The notes: a model not told the origin generated them from the sequence alone. A stretch of DNA of 64,000 nucleotides from Thiodiazotropha sp040506975 (GCA_965211775.1 OZ242974.1:2108001-2172000); one strand, 5' to 3'. Counted from the first letter of the stretch, positions 1 through 8,906 are shown. A program made the numbers and translations.

Positions 1-2
1 TA

Positions 3-1520
3 ATCGACTGGCCACAGATTGAGCGTCTTTATGACAGGCAGCGAGATCGATTCATTTGGCATCATGAAGGCGAACTGACTGAGCAGGGCAGACAACTCTT
101 TCGTTGGCTGGCGTCAGCGGAGCTGGATGGTTTGAATGCCGATGATTACCATCTGGATCATCTGCGTGGGTTGATCTTCGACCCGTCACCGGAAGTCATG
201 GTCAATCGCGAGCTGCTGCTCAGCGACGGCTATCTCAGGCTGGCCAGAGACCTGCGATTGGGGCGATATGATGCACAATCCCTCGATCCTTTCTGGATGT
301 TTCCGAACGAGAGTTTCGATCCGGTCGATGCCTTGTCGTCTGCACTATCCGCCGGCGCACTGGAACAGTTACTCAACGCCCTTCGGCCAACCAACAGCGC
401 CTATCTGCAGCTGAAGGATGCGCTTGCGAAGTATCGCGACATCCAAGCCGAAGGGGGCTGGTCAACCCTCCACCTCGATGACAGTTTACGGCTGGGTGAT
501 TCGGATCCTGCGGTTGCACTCCTCCGGCAGCGGTTACAAGGGGAATCGAGCCGGACAGGTGAAGTGATAACCGATCCAAACCATTTCGATACCACTCTGG
601 CGAAGGCGGTTAAACGGTTTCAGCGGCGTCTTGGATTGGTGCCTGATGGCATCGTGGGGTCTGCCACCCTGCGAGCCCTAAATGATCCGGTAGAGACACG
701 CATCGCACAAATACGGGCAAATCTTGAGCGCTGGCGCTGGCTGCCTCATGAACTGGAGCCGCAGCACCTGATGGTCAATACAGCGGGATTTGAGATTTCT
801 CTCATGAATCGTGACCAGGTCGTGTTTCACAAGCGCACGGTGAACGGCAGGCAGGAGCGGCAAACGCCCTCGTTCAGCAGCAAAGTGACACATCTGGTCA
901 TGAATCCATTGTGGACAGTGCCCCGTAGCATTGCGGTGCGGGATATTTTGCCGCAGCTGCAGCAGGACAATGAGTATCTGGCACGTAAACGGATTCGCGT
1001 CTATGAGCGTTCAGAGGGAGAATGGGGTGAGATCGATGCGGTCGGTATCGATTGGGCGAACTATCATGAAAACAATTTTCCCTTTGTCTTGAGACAGGAC
1101 GCTGGCAGCAGCAACAGTCTTGGACGGATAAAATTTCATATGCCCAATGCTCACCAGATCTATCTCCATGACACCCCTGCCCGTGGTTTGTTTGAGCGGC
1201 CGAATCGGGCCTACAGTTCTGGATGCGTCAGGGTTGAGGCAGCTGATCAGTTGGCTCAACTGCTGGTAGAGTACGCAGAGCAGCCGCAGAATGTTTGGTT
1301 GCAGCAAGCCCTGCGTAGCGGTGAAACCCAGATGGCTCCGCTCGCCAAACCGATGCCGATCTACCTTACCTACTTCACCAGTTGGGTGGACGCTGCGGGA
1401 GATATCCATTTTCGGCCCGACATCTATCAAAGAGATACCGCTTTAATGCTGGTGATGGGTGAAGGGATTGAGCATCTAACCGCTCATCATGAGAGCAGGG
1501 CGGGGAATCCCTCGCTCTAG
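3..1520 (+). CDS. L,D-transpeptidase, YcbB/LdtD type (5' partial)
   Basis: The frame is already open at base 3, so the gene starts upstream of the window and at least 505 codons are visible. Visible order: an N-terminal scaffold region, a peptidoglycan-binding domain (roughly bases 490-690, with VKRFQRRLGLVPDGIVG) and a C-terminal YkuD catalytic domain. The YkuD signature is seen as YLHDTP followed by YSSGCVRV; the catalytic cysteine codon is 1224-1226. Enzymes of this family form 3-3 cross-links or attach proteins to meso-DAP in the periplasm. The next gene is a YcbK-like exported protein, the same neighbour pair as in Escherichia coli, which supports the YcbB assignment. The stop codon TAG coincides with the first three bases of a repeat element, so the native 3' end may have been altered slightly. 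Confidence 0.93.
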   Translation: MDWPQIERLYDRQRDRFIWHHEGELTEQGRQLFRWLASAELDGLNADDYHLDHLRGLIFDPSPEVMVNRELLLSDGYLRLARDLRLGRYDAQSLDPFWMFPNESFDPVDALSSALSAGALEQLLNALRPTNSAYLQLKDALAKYRDIQAEGGWSTLHLDDSLRLGDSDPAVALLRQRLQGESSRTGEVITDPNHFDTTLAKAVKRFQRRLGLVPDGIVGSATLRALNDPVETRIAQIRANLERWRWLPHELEPQHLMVNTAGFEISLMNRDQVVFHKRTVNGRQERQTPSFSSKVTHLVMNPLWTVPRSIAVRDILPQLQQDNEYLARKRIRVYERSEGEWGEIDAVGIDWANYHENNFPFVLRQDAGSSNSLGRIKFHMPNAHQIYLHDTPARGLFERPNRAYSSGCVRVEAADQLAQLLVEYAEQPQNVWLQQALRSGETQMAPLAKPMPIYLTYFTSWVDAAGDIHFRPDIYQRDTALMLVMGEGIEHLTAHHESRAGNPSL

Positions 1521-1697
1521 GGCCTTTCGACACTAATCCGATCGCTCCTGACCCCATACCCGACAGCCAGAGCCTGTTTTTGCACTCAGCGGCGTTATCA
1601 TTCGCTCATGTAGAATAACTACACCACGCTCATTCTGCCTTGCTGGGCACAAAAACAGCCCCGGTAGAGCACATCCGATTAGTGTTAACAGGCCCTA
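1518..1697. repeat. MITE-like element with 25-bp imperfect terminal inverted repeats
   Basis: Bases 1518-1542 and 1673-1697 are inverted copies of each other with a few mismatches (TAGGGCCT..., reading inward from both ends, followed by ACACTAATC). Both ends begin with TA, so a TA target is possible. The 130-bp interior has no coding capacity. The element starts exactly at the stop codon of the L,D-transpeptidase gene. It looks like a non-autonomous miniature transposable element; no second copy was noticed in this window, so family membership is inferred from structure only. Confidence 0.55.
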
Positions 1698-1836
1698 AGG
1701 CATTCTGCCTCAAATTCATGTGATTCGAGTCACAGGGTTGGCTTTACCCCGCCTGAATTTGTTAACCTGCGCGTGGATTTTGTTCGGTCTCTGCCGACAA
1801 TAGTGTTACGTTACCTAGCCAAGGTTAGTCGCATCT

Positions 1837-2406
1837 ATGCCGCCAACACTGATGACTCCCAACGACAGTCCCGGTTTCAGCAGACGTCGCTTTCTGCGCA
1901 ACTGCGCATCAATGACGGGCCTGCTGATGTCGTCGCCCTTGTTGGCGCTCGCCGCGGGTGAGAACCGCACGCTGGCGTTTCGCCATACTCATACGGGGGA
2001 GAGGGAAACGGTGACCTATTGGCGAGATGGAGAATACCAGGTCGATAGTCTGCGGATTCTCGACAGTCTGCTGAGGGATCATCGCACTGGGGAGTCAACC
2101 CGCATGGATAGGACGCTTCTGGATATGCTCTACCGGCTGCAGCAGGCCGTCGGCACGCACGGTGAATTCGAAATCATCTCCGCCTACCGCTCACCCAAAA
2201 CTAACGAGATGTTGCGCAATAAGAGCGGAGGAGTGGCGAAGCGGAGCCTGCATATGCAGGGTAGGGCAATCGATATCCGGCTCTGTGGCTGCGATCTTAA
2301 GACACTGCGGGATTGTGCCGTCGCCTTGAAGGCGGGTGGTGTCGGTTACTATCCAAACTCCAATTTCATCCATCTCGACACCGGGCGTTTCCGTTCCTGG
2401 TCGTGA
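1837..2406 (+). CDS. YcbK-like DUF882 / peptidase M15A family protein, Tat-exported
   Basis: The 189-residue product starts with a twin-arginine signal (SRRRFLRNC at residues 15-23, then a hydrophobic stretch ending LALAAG). The mature part matches the DUF882/M15A fold: ISAYRSPKTNEML, then SLHMQGRAIDIR and FIHLDTG, which supply the histidine and aspartate residues that bind zinc in this family. It probably acts in the periplasm on peptidoglycan, in line with the L,D-transpeptidase upstream (same arrangement as ycbB-ycbK). ATG start; a Shine-Dalgarno match is weak. The exact substrate is unknown. Confidence 0.9.
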   Translation: MPPTLMTPNDSPGFSRRRFLRNCASMTGLLMSSPLLALAAGENRTLAFRHTHTGERETVTYWRDGEYQVDSLRILDSLLRDHRTGESTRMDRTLLDMLYRLQQAVGTHGEFEIISAYRSPKTNEMLRNKSGGVAKRSLHMQGRAIDIRLCGCDLKTLRDCAVALKAGGVGYYPNSNFIHLDTGRFRSWS

Positions 2407-2529
2407 GTCTGCCGGCATCCATTCAAATCAATTCAGAAGCCTGTAAATAGATCACCGGTTTCCGTCTTGCGCTGAAACGGATGATGGCCTGTTCCGGGCT
2501 GTGATTTGAAATTCCGTGGATATTGTTTT

Positions 2530-2543
2530 ATATTTCGAAATAT
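2530..2543. promoter_or_regulatory. Perfect 14-bp palindrome, candidate ArsR operator
   Basis: ATATTTCGAAATAT is a perfect palindrome ending on the second base of the arsR start codon (2542), and a third partial arm (CGAATAT) follows. AT-rich palindromes at their own promoters are the usual operator form for ArsR/SmtB repressors, so autoregulation is likely. Inference from position and symmetry only. Confidence 0.5.
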
Positions 2544-2916
2544 GTCGAATATTAGATCCGATGACAAGCAACTTGCGGAGATGTTTAAAGCATTGGGTAA
2601 TCCGCACCGCTTGCTTATTTTTCAGCGATTGAGTCGTTGCTGTCAGCCTGGCACCCGCTGCGATCTGGAGCAGGCGATCAGCTTCAGCGTCGGGCAGTTG
2701 GGTGAGGGTATGCAGATTGCGCCTTCCACCCTGTCGCACCATTTGAAAGCACTCCACTATGCGGGTTTGATTGAGATGGAGCGGCAGGGTAAGCGTGTCA
2801 ATTGCTGGATCGATCCAGGGGTATTGAACAAGCTGTCGGGATTTTTCATCCCGCAAGCAGAATTAGAGAATAGTGGAGGGCGTGATGCCAGACTTAACAA
2901 ACAACGGTGCACCTGA
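2542..2916 (+). CDS. arsR: ArsR-family transcriptional regulator
   Basis: A 124-residue winged-helix repressor if started at ATG 2542 (MSNIRSDDKQ); an upstream in-frame ATG at 2506 would add 12 residues that read through the operator palindrome and is less likely. Visible: LAEMFKALGNPHRLLIFQRL (helix 1-2), recognition region PSTLSHHLKALHYAGLI and wing ERQGKRVNCWI. Cysteines in the loop CCQPGTRC are candidates for As(III)/metal sensing. It overlaps the arsenite methyltransferase start by 32 bp, so the two are co-transcribed and probably translationally coupled. Confidence 0.9.
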   Translation: MSNIRSDDKQLAEMFKALGNPHRLLIFQRLSRCCQPGTRCDLEQAISFSVGQLGEGMQIAPSTLSHHLKALHYAGLIEMERQGKRVNCWIDPGVLNKLSGFFIPQAELENSGGRDARLNKQRCT

Positions 2917-3727
2917 AGTATCATTGACCGATCTCCAGGACAGTCATCGTCAGGAGGTGCGCAAGGCCTACGCGGAAGTGGCGGTGGCCAGCAATTCGAA
3001 TGGCTGCTGCGGCGTCGAATCGAGTTGTTGCGGCGTCTCGGACGATACGGCGATCAATACCCTGATCTCAACCCGTCTGGGCTACAGCCGGGACGATCTT
3101 GCCAAGGTGCCGAGTGGCGCCGATATGGGCCTGGGGTGTGGCAATCCGAAGGCGATCGCCGCCTTGCAACCGGGCGAAGTGGTGGTCGATCTGGGCTCCG
3201 GCGGTGGATTTGACTGCTTCCTGGCGGCCGCCGAAGTGGGTGATACGGGCCATGTGATCGGTGTGGATATGACGCCCGATATGTTGTCCAAGGCACGTAA
3301 TAACGCCTTGCGCGGGAAATATAAGAATGTCGAGTTCAGACTGGGTGAAATCGAGGCCCTGCCGATTGCAGACGGCTGTGCGGATGTGATTATCTCCAAT
3401 TGCGTCATTAATCTTTCACCGGATAAGGATCGGGTGTTTCGGGAGGCCTTCAGGATACTCAAACCAGGGGGACGCCTGGCCATCTCCGACGTGGTGGCCA
3501 CCGTGGAAATACCGCAAGAGATGAGAAACGATCCTCAACTGGTCTCCGGATGCATGGGTAATGCATCTTTGATCGAGGAGTTGGAGGATATTATGGATGC
3601 GGCAGGGTTCACGGATATCAAGATCGAACCCAAGGACGAATCCCGAGAATTTATCCGCGATTGGGCACCGGGACGCGGGATAGAGGAGTATGTGGTTTCG
3701 GCAACGATCGAGGCGGCCAGGCCGTGA
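2885..3727 (+). CDS. arsM: Arsenite S-adenosylmethionine methyltransferase
   Basis: The protein is 280 residues from ATG 2885, which has GGAGG five bases upstream; an in-frame GTG at 2873 is less likely. SAM motif I is VVDLGSGGGFDCFLAA. The three cysteines expected for As(III) binding are visible in GLGCGNP, SNCVINL and SGCMGNA, and an N-terminal Cys-rich patch (GCCGVESSCCGV) is also typical. The enzyme methylates arsenite in the cytoplasm to volatile or exportable methylarsenicals. It is paired with arsR and no arsB/arsC/acr3 pump is nearby, so detoxification in this locus depends on methylation. It ends 23 bp before the convergent psd gene. Confidence 0.93.
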   Translation: MPDLTNNGAPEVSLTDLQDSHRQEVRKAYAEVAVASNSNGCCGVESSCCGVSDDTAINTLISTRLGYSRDDLAKVPSGADMGLGCGNPKAIAALQPGEVVVDLGSGGGFDCFLAAAEVGDTGHVIGVDMTPDMLSKARNNALRGKYKNVEFRLGEIEALPIADGCADVIISNCVINLSPDKDRVFREAFRILKPGGRLAISDVVATVEIPQEMRNDPQLVSGCMGNASLIEELEDIMDAAGFTDIKIEPKDESREFIRDWAPGRGIEEYVVSATIEAARP

Positions 3728-3750
3728 GTCCGTTTCAGGTGATTATGGGG

Positions 3751-4680
3751 CTATGACTCTCCACCGGTAGCAGTGGCGATCGCCTCGCCCATTCTAACGG
3801 GGCTGTCCGCAATGAAATCGTCATGCCACTCGATGGCATCCTTGGCGAACAGCAGAATCACGGTGGATCCCATATTGAAGCGCCCCATCTCCTCGCCTTT
3901 CTCCAGCTCGATACTGGCAGGTGCGGCGGAGGGTTCGTAGTCCCAACTGTTTACCCGTTGTTGGAGGGGGGTGATGGTGCCGGCCCAGACAGTCTCGATG
4001 CTGGAGACAAAAATAGCACCGACAAGGATTATCGCCATGGGGCCGAAATCGGTCTCGAAAAGAGAGATCACCCGTTCATTCCTGGCAAACAGTCTGGGTA
4101 CCTTTTCGCAGGTGGCCGCATTGACGCTGAACAGACGTCCAGGGACGTGGAGCATACGCTTCAATTTTCCGCTGGCGGGCATGTGCAGACGGTGATAGTC
4201 GCGTGGAGAAAGGTAGATTGTGGCGAAGTTGCCGTCTTCGAACAGGCGGTTCATCTCTGCATCGCCGCCCAGCAGCTCGAGTAGCGAGTAGTCGTGTTGC
4301 TTTGCCTGAAACAGGAATCCCGTCTCGATATCGCCCGACTGACTGAGTGTCCCGTCGGCAGGCGAGGCGACCTGATTGTCCGATTGGGTGACCGGCCGTG
4401 CATCGGGACGCAGTGCGCGGGTGAAGAAATCGTTGAAACTCCTGTATTGGGCTGGATCGCTCTCCAACGCCTCCTGCATATCAACCTTGTACCATTTGAT
4501 CGCCTGACGGATGAGAAGATCTTTCACCGGTTTCAGCTCGATACGGGCAATGCTGTGCAACAAGGAGGAGAGCAGATGGTGCGGTAACAGATATTGCAGA
4601 GCCACGAACAAGGATTGCGCAATCCTTTTGCCGGTGTCCTTAGCTGTATCGGGTTGATTCATAGCTTTACTGCGCTGCAT
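3751..4680 (-). CDS. psd: Phosphatidylserine decarboxylase proenzyme
   Basis: The 309-residue protein converts phosphatidylserine to phosphatidylethanolamine at the inner membrane. The self-cleavage motif is MGST at residues 270-273 (cut between Gly271 and Ser272 to make the pyruvoyl group); YRSFNDFFTRALRPDARP and SPRDYHRLHMPASG are family hallmarks. The start could be ATG 4680 (overlapping the upstream gene by 14 bp) or ATG 4662. It is the last gene of a minus-strand operon whose other members are unrelated to phospholipid synthesis. Confidence 0.95.
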   Translation of the reverse strand: MQRSKAMNQPDTAKDTGKRIAQSLFVALQYLLPHHLLSSLLHSIARIELKPVKDLLIRQAIKWYKVDMQEALESDPAQYRSFNDFFTRALRPDARPVTQSDNQVASPADGTLSQSGDIETGFLFQAKQHDYSLLELLGGDAEMNRLFEDGNFATIYLSPRDYHRLHMPASGKLKRMLHVPGRLFSVNAATCEKVPRLFARNERVISLFETDFGPMAIILVGAIFVSSIETVWAGTITPLQQRVNSWDYEPSAAPASIELEKGEEMGRFNMGSTVILLFAKDAIEWHDDFIADSPVRMGEAIATATGGES

Positions 4681-5260
4681 CGATCAGGTTATTGAGATCC
4701 TCAGCGATAGTAGCGGTATTGTTGTTCCGGGTAAACAGGGCATGAAGTTTCGCGTCCGGCCCAATCAGGTAGAGTGTATATTCCGTTTCGTTGTCTGCAC
4801 CGCCGAAAGCGGTAAAGGCGATCTCCACCTTTTGCTTGTCTCCATGCAAGGCCTTGAAGTTGTCTGACAGTGTTGCGAATGATATCGCCTTTTCTTCGAT
4901 CTTGTTTCCGGGCAGGTAGAAATAGTGAATCTGCTGTTGCAGATCAGGATCCGCCGCCAGGCGATTATGTACCTGAATCAGTCTGGTGAGTGCGATTGAG
5001 GAGGTTGTTCCCGGGCCGGGATCAAGCATCAACAGGCTCCAATGACCTTGCAGATCGCTGAGGGAAAAGGGCTCGCCCTGCTGGTTGTTGAGATCGACTG
5101 GCGGTACCGGAAGTGGAGGATTGATCAAAACACCGTCGATTTGAGGTAGAGTCCTGGTATGCTTCTTTTGTGTATGGCCGGCATAGTAGGCGACTGAAAA
5201 TGTGATCAGCGCCAGAATCAGTATGACTGCCCGGCGCTGTTTACCGGATGGCCGTCTCAT
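4667..5260 (-). CDS. SCO1/SenC-like thioredoxin-fold protein without cysteines
   Basis: The 197-residue protein has one N-terminal membrane segment (AVILILALITFSVAYYAG) and then a periplasmic domain resembling the SCO1/SenC family (DGVLINPPLPVPPVDLNNQQ, FSLSDLQGHWSLLML, TLYLIGPDAKL). Canonical SCO proteins bind copper through a CxxxC pair and a histidine; this protein has no cysteine at all, so copper delivery or disulfide chemistry by the normal route is excluded. It may be a structural or regulatory derivative. It overlaps psd by 14 bp and the sulfurtransferase by 4 bp, so it is firmly in the operon. Confidence 0.75.
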   Translation of the reverse strand: MRRPSGKQRRAVILILALITFSVAYYAGHTQKKHTRTLPQIDGVLINPPLPVPPVDLNNQQGEPFSLSDLQGHWSLLMLDPGPGTTSSIALTRLIQVHNRLAADPDLQQQIHYFYLPGNKIEEKAISFATLSDNFKALHGDKQKVEIAFTAFGGADNETEYTLYLIGPDAKLHALFTRNNNTATIAEDLNNLIDAAQ

Positions 5261-6078
5261 GGCATGGCTTTAGGTGTATCGTCACTGTTGCCCCATTCTG
5301 ACCATGAACCCGGGTAGCCCCTGCAGTGCTGATAACCCAGATGGCGCAGAACGAACCAGGCGAGAGATGAGCGATGGTGAGTCTGGCAGTAAGTGACGAT
5401 CTCTTTATCTTGCTCCAGTCCCAATTGGTTTAGCCGTGTCTGCAGTGCTTCCTCCGCCTTTAAGCGCAGGTTTCGATCGCGATCCATGACCTCCAGCCAG
5501 TCGAGGTTGACCGCTCCCGGAATATGCCCCGGATGCCTGGAGAAGCGTGAGATACCTGAATATTCGTTCCAGCTGCGCGCGTCCCAGAGGGCGAAGTCAG
5601 GCTCACCAAGACGTTCCGTTATATGGTCGGCGGTGGCGACTGTATCCGTACCGGGTACAGCGGTGAAATCGGCAATTGCGGGCGGTGATAATTCGCGACT
5701 GCAGGCATGACCCTCATTGGCCCAGGCATGCAGTCCTCCGTTCAGCAGCGAATAGTGCCGGTGTCCCATCGCCTCCAGGGTCCACAACAAGCGTGAGGCA
5801 TTGCCGCCGCCCTCATCATCATAGGCTACGACATGGCTGTCGTTGTCGATGCCATGGTCAGAGAGTGTCCGTGCCAGTGTATCGCTATCCGGAAGCAAGC
5901 CATGCACGGGATGGTTGCTGGCCACAATCCGGCTGTAGGCCAGATGTATCGCCCCTGGAATATGGAGTTGGGCATAGGTGGTCTCTTTGCATAAATCGAT
6001 GACCACCAAGCTCTCCACTCCAAGCAGGTTTTGCAGCTGCTCGGGCTCGAGCAGCAGTGGGACTTCTGCTATCACCAA
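5257..6078 (-). CDS. Two-domain rhodanese-type sulfurtransferase
   Basis: The 273-residue product has tandem rhodanese domains, an inactive N-terminal one (VVIDLCKETTYAQLHIPGAIH) and a catalytic C-terminal one. The active-site loop is C231-QTHHRS, the persulfide-carrying cysteine being Cys231. Both thiosulfate and 3-mercaptopyruvate sulfurtransferases share this layout and the loop does not decide between them. There is no ATG: the frame begins TTG (6078) or GTG (6075), three bases after the aminotransferase stop and without a clear Shine-Dalgarno, so translational coupling is likely. A role in sulfur transfer next to a class V aminotransferase is plausible. Confidence 0.88.
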   Translation of the reverse strand: MVIAEVPLLLEPEQLQNLLGVESLVVIDLCKETTYAQLHIPGAIHLAYSRIVASNHPVHGLLPDSDTLARTLSDHGIDNDSHVVAYDDEGGGNASRLLWTLEAMGHRHYSLLNGGLHAWANEGHACSRELSPPAIADFTAVPGTDTVATADHITERLGEPDFALWDARSWNEYSGISRFSRHPGHIPGAVNLDWLEVMDRDRNLRLKAEEALQTRLNQLGLEQDKEIVTYCQTHHRSSLAWFVLRHLGYQHCRGYPGSWSEWGNSDDTPKAMP

Positions 6079-6081
6079 GAA

Positions 6082-7257
6082 TTAGAGCGATTGCTGGACG
6101 CGGCCCAGGGCAACACCTGTATTTATCGGGGCGTTCATGTCGCTCAGTACGGCCTCCAAAGCGCCCACGCACAACAGGATATTTTCCGCTCGGGCACTAT
6201 GCCCCATCAAACCGATACGCCAGACCTTGCCAGCCAAGGCGCCCAGGCCGGCGCCGATCTCCAGGTTGTACTCACTGAGCAACCGGTTTCTCACAGTTGC
6301 ATCGTCGACGCCTTCGGGAATGGAAACCGCATTCAGCTGGGGCAGCCGATGCGCTTCGTCCACGATAAAAGTAAGACCCATTGCTTCGAGGCCGGCCTTC
6401 AAGGCATTGTGCATCCTGCTATGTCGCATCCAGGCGTTTTCCAATCCCTCATCCTGGAGTATGCAGAGTGCTTCATGTAAGCCATACAGTGCATTTACCG
6501 GTGCGGTATGGTGATAGGCTCGCTTTTGACCACTACCCCAGTATCCCATCACCAGATTCAGGTCGAGAAACCAGCTCTGTACCTTGCTGCTGCGGTTACG
6601 TACCTTTTCCAAGGCGCGCTCGTTGAAGCTGACGGGTGCGATGCCCGGTGTACAGGAGAGGCATTTCTGAGTCCCCGAATAGATTGAATCGATTCCCCAT
6701 TCATCGACTTTTAGTTCACAACCGCCGAGGGAAGTAACACTGTCCACGATCGTAAGGCAGTCATGGCGATGAGCAAGTTCCACCAGTTCCTTGGTATCTG
6801 AACGGGCGCCGGTTGAGGTCTCGGCGTGGACAAAGGCGAGAATCGCGGCATCGCTGTTTTGCTCGAGCGCTGCTTCGACCTTTGCCAGATCGACAGCTTT
6901 GCCCCACTCATCCTCGACCATGATCGGAATCCCGCCGCAACGTTCGACATTCTCTTTCATGCGGCCGCCGAAGACACCATTTTGGCACACGATGACCTTG
7001 TCGCCAGGTTCGACCAGGTTGACAAAACAGGTCTCCATGCCTGCCGATCCTGGTGCCGAAACCGGCATTGTCAGCTGGTTCTCTGTCTGGAACGCATACT
7101 GAAGCAATCCCTTGGTCTGCTCCATCATATCGACAAATACCGGATCCAGATGGCCGATGGTCGGGCGTGACAGTGCCTCGAGTATGCGGGGATGTACATC
7201 GGAAGGGCCGGGGCCCATGAGCGTACGGACGGGTGGGTTGAAACTTGGAGTCGTCAT
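6082..7257 (-). CDS. Class V aminotransferase, alanine/serine-glyoxylate (AGXT) type
   Basis: The PLP-dependent aminotransferase has 391 residues. The Schiff-base lysine is K198 in SGTQKCLSC and the PLP-ring aspartate is D172 in VDSVTSLGG; LMGPGPSDVHPRIL is the typical N-terminus of the alanine-glyoxylate/serine-pyruvate group. The enzyme interconverts amino acids and 2-oxo acids in the cytoplasm. It is the first gene of the operon with the sulfurtransferase, the SCO-like protein and psd. The exact amino donor cannot be read from sequence. Confidence 0.88.
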   Translation of the reverse strand: MTTPSFNPPVRTLMGPGPSDVHPRILEALSRPTIGHLDPVFVDMMEQTKGLLQYAFQTENQLTMPVSAPGSAGMETCFVNLVEPGDKVIVCQNGVFGGRMKENVERCGGIPIMVEDEWGKAVDLAKVEAALEQNSDAAILAFVHAETSTGARSDTKELVELAHRHDCLTIVDSVTSLGGCELKVDEWGIDSIYSGTQKCLSCTPGIAPVSFNERALEKVRNRSSKVQSWFLDLNLVMGYWGSGQKRAYHHTAPVNALYGLHEALCILQDEGLENAWMRHSRMHNALKAGLEAMGLTFIVDEAHRLPQLNAVSIPEGVDDATVRNRLLSEYNLEIGAGLGALAGKVWRIGLMGHSARAENILLCVGALEAVLSDMNAPINTGVALGRVQQSL

Positions 7258-7695
7258 ACTGCGTCGCCTATTGTTATCGAATTAAAAAACGCTGCTGAGT
7301 ATAAGTGTCGAATCCATTCGGCATCAAGTGATACCCCCCTGGCAAGGTTGCGGTAATTGATCCCTGCACAGGTTGCGGCGGTTAAATTCGGATTGTTGAT
7401 CGCTGTTTTGGCGGGATGCTGACTTGTCAAGCGAACGCAGTTTTTTATTGTGCCTATCCTGATTATTTTGCTTGGTAATATCAAACCCAAAAAGAGCGTT
7501 ATTTGGCTATTTTTTGAGCAATCCAGTCACACGGATTTGAGATTAAACAAAATATATTTTATTAATTAAATCAATTATTTGCAATTGGCTGTCCGGTATT
7601 GTGAATAAGGTCGTGTTGATCTGTGATCCAGTTCCTCAGGTCATCCATGGGTCTGCCGTAATCTATGCCAGGAAATACAATACTGAGGCATCGAA
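7258..7695. other. Intergenic region between divergent genes
   Basis: These 438 bp separate the leftward aminotransferase operon from the rightward lipoprotein gene, so they should hold two divergent promoters. The right half (about 7490-7600) is strongly AT-rich. A GAGG ribosome-binding site lies at 7684-7687, nine bases before the lipoprotein ATG. No convincing operator, riboswitch or conserved small ORF was seen. Confidence 0.5.
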
Positions 7696-8820
7696 ATGAG
7701 ATTACACCAGGCGGCTTTTTCAGCAATAACATTGAGTATCATTCTCAGTGCATGCGGTGGTGGAAGTGCTGTGACTGAGTCCGATCAGGTAGCCAACATG
7801 CCAGATCAGGAAACAGCTGTCTCCAGTGGTAGCGAAACAATCGTCATACCGCCTCCGGAAAACGGCGCTACATCGATTGAAGAGCCGACCACTACCACAA
7901 CGCCACCTGCAACATCGACGCCTGTCACATCAACAACTGTAAAGCCTGCACCGACAACCAATACCCGTGAGCCTGCCGAGGTGTTTGGTGCCGCGTCTTT
8001 AACGTCCGTAGCGGTGTCCGGTGACGATGTCATCCTTAGTTGGAGTCAGGCCAATGACGTTCCGCAAGGCTGATACAATATATTCATCGATGGTGTTAAT
8101 TCAAAGGACCTGAGCAGTACAGCAGGCACTACGGCAACCGTTCAGGGCCTGGACCTCAGCGTTCAGCACTGCTTCACGGTTCAAGCAAGATATACTCAGG
8201 CCAGCCCGGAACAGTTTTTTACGTCCAACAGCCGTTGTACGGAAGCGCAGCAGTCAGACAATCAGGCGCCTGTAATCACAGGCAATCCGGCAAACAGCGT
8301 AAATGCAGGTGAGTCCTACTCCTTCACGCCAAGCGCAACGGACAGTGATAATGACAACCTGACCTTCTCCGTTACAAATCTACCTGCCTGGGCCCAATTC
8401 AACGACCAGACAGGTACCTTGAGCGGTTCTCCAACAGCTGATGATGTAGGTGACTACAACAATATTGTCATTACTGTTTCAGATGGCACCGACGAGGACA
8501 GCTTGAATGCATTTGCAGTTACCGTAAACCCGGATGCCACAGTGGAGACGACCGGTTCAATTTCGCTGAGATGGGTAGCGCCGACAACCCGTACTGATGG
8601 TTCGGCCCTCAACCTGTCAGAGATTCAGGGATACTGTGTCTATGTTGGTACCACGAGAGATAATCTTCAGATGGTTGCCGACATCAATGAAGGTGATAGG
8701 ACTACCTACGTGTTAGATAACCTGGATCTTGGAGATTACTATGTGGCGGTATCCGTATACGATCAGCAGAATAACATGAGCAGTTATTCCAATATCGTAA
8801 TGAAGACTGCTGTGAATTGA
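7696..8820 (+). pseudogene. Surface lipoprotein with Fn3- and Ig-like domains, interrupted by an in-frame TGA
   Basis: The frame from ATG 7696 to TGA 8818-8820 is open for 374 codons except for one TGA at 8071-8073. The N-terminus is a lipoprotein signal (IILSACGGG, lipidated Cys20), followed by a Thr/Pro-rich spacer, a fibronectin-III-like domain spanning the TGA, a putative Ig/cadherin-like domain (bases about 8270-8540, LPAWAQFNDQTGTLSGSP) and a second Fn3-like domain (to the end). The domain sequence continues without a shift on both sides of the TGA (VPQG, stop, YNIFIDG), so a single base change such as GGA to TGA explains it. A truncated 125-residue product would still be exported. No selenocysteine element is evident. 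Confidence 0.75.
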
Positions 8821-8870
8821 TCAAGAATTAGATCGTAGCAATCTGCCACGTCGCAAACTACTTTCTAGAA

Positions 8871-8906
8871 AACCTGCTGCATGATTGACCTGCAGCGGGT
8901 TTTTTC
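8871..8906 (+). terminator. Rho-independent terminator
   Basis: The stem AACCTGCTGCA / TGCAGCGGGTT (one G-U pair, 9-base loop) is followed by a run of six T. It lies 50 bp after the lipoprotein stop codon. Confidence 0.85.

Noticed and set aside
3068..3501. Leftward ORFs inside arsM
   Set aside because: Antisense shadows of a clear methyltransferase gene.
7258..7695. Riboswitch upstream of the lipoprotein gene
   Set aside because: No conserved core of known riboswitch classes could be recognised.
8071..8073. TGA as a selenocysteine codon
   Set aside because: The residue lies in an Fn3-like beta domain with no redox motif, and no stable hairpin at the required position after the codon was seen.
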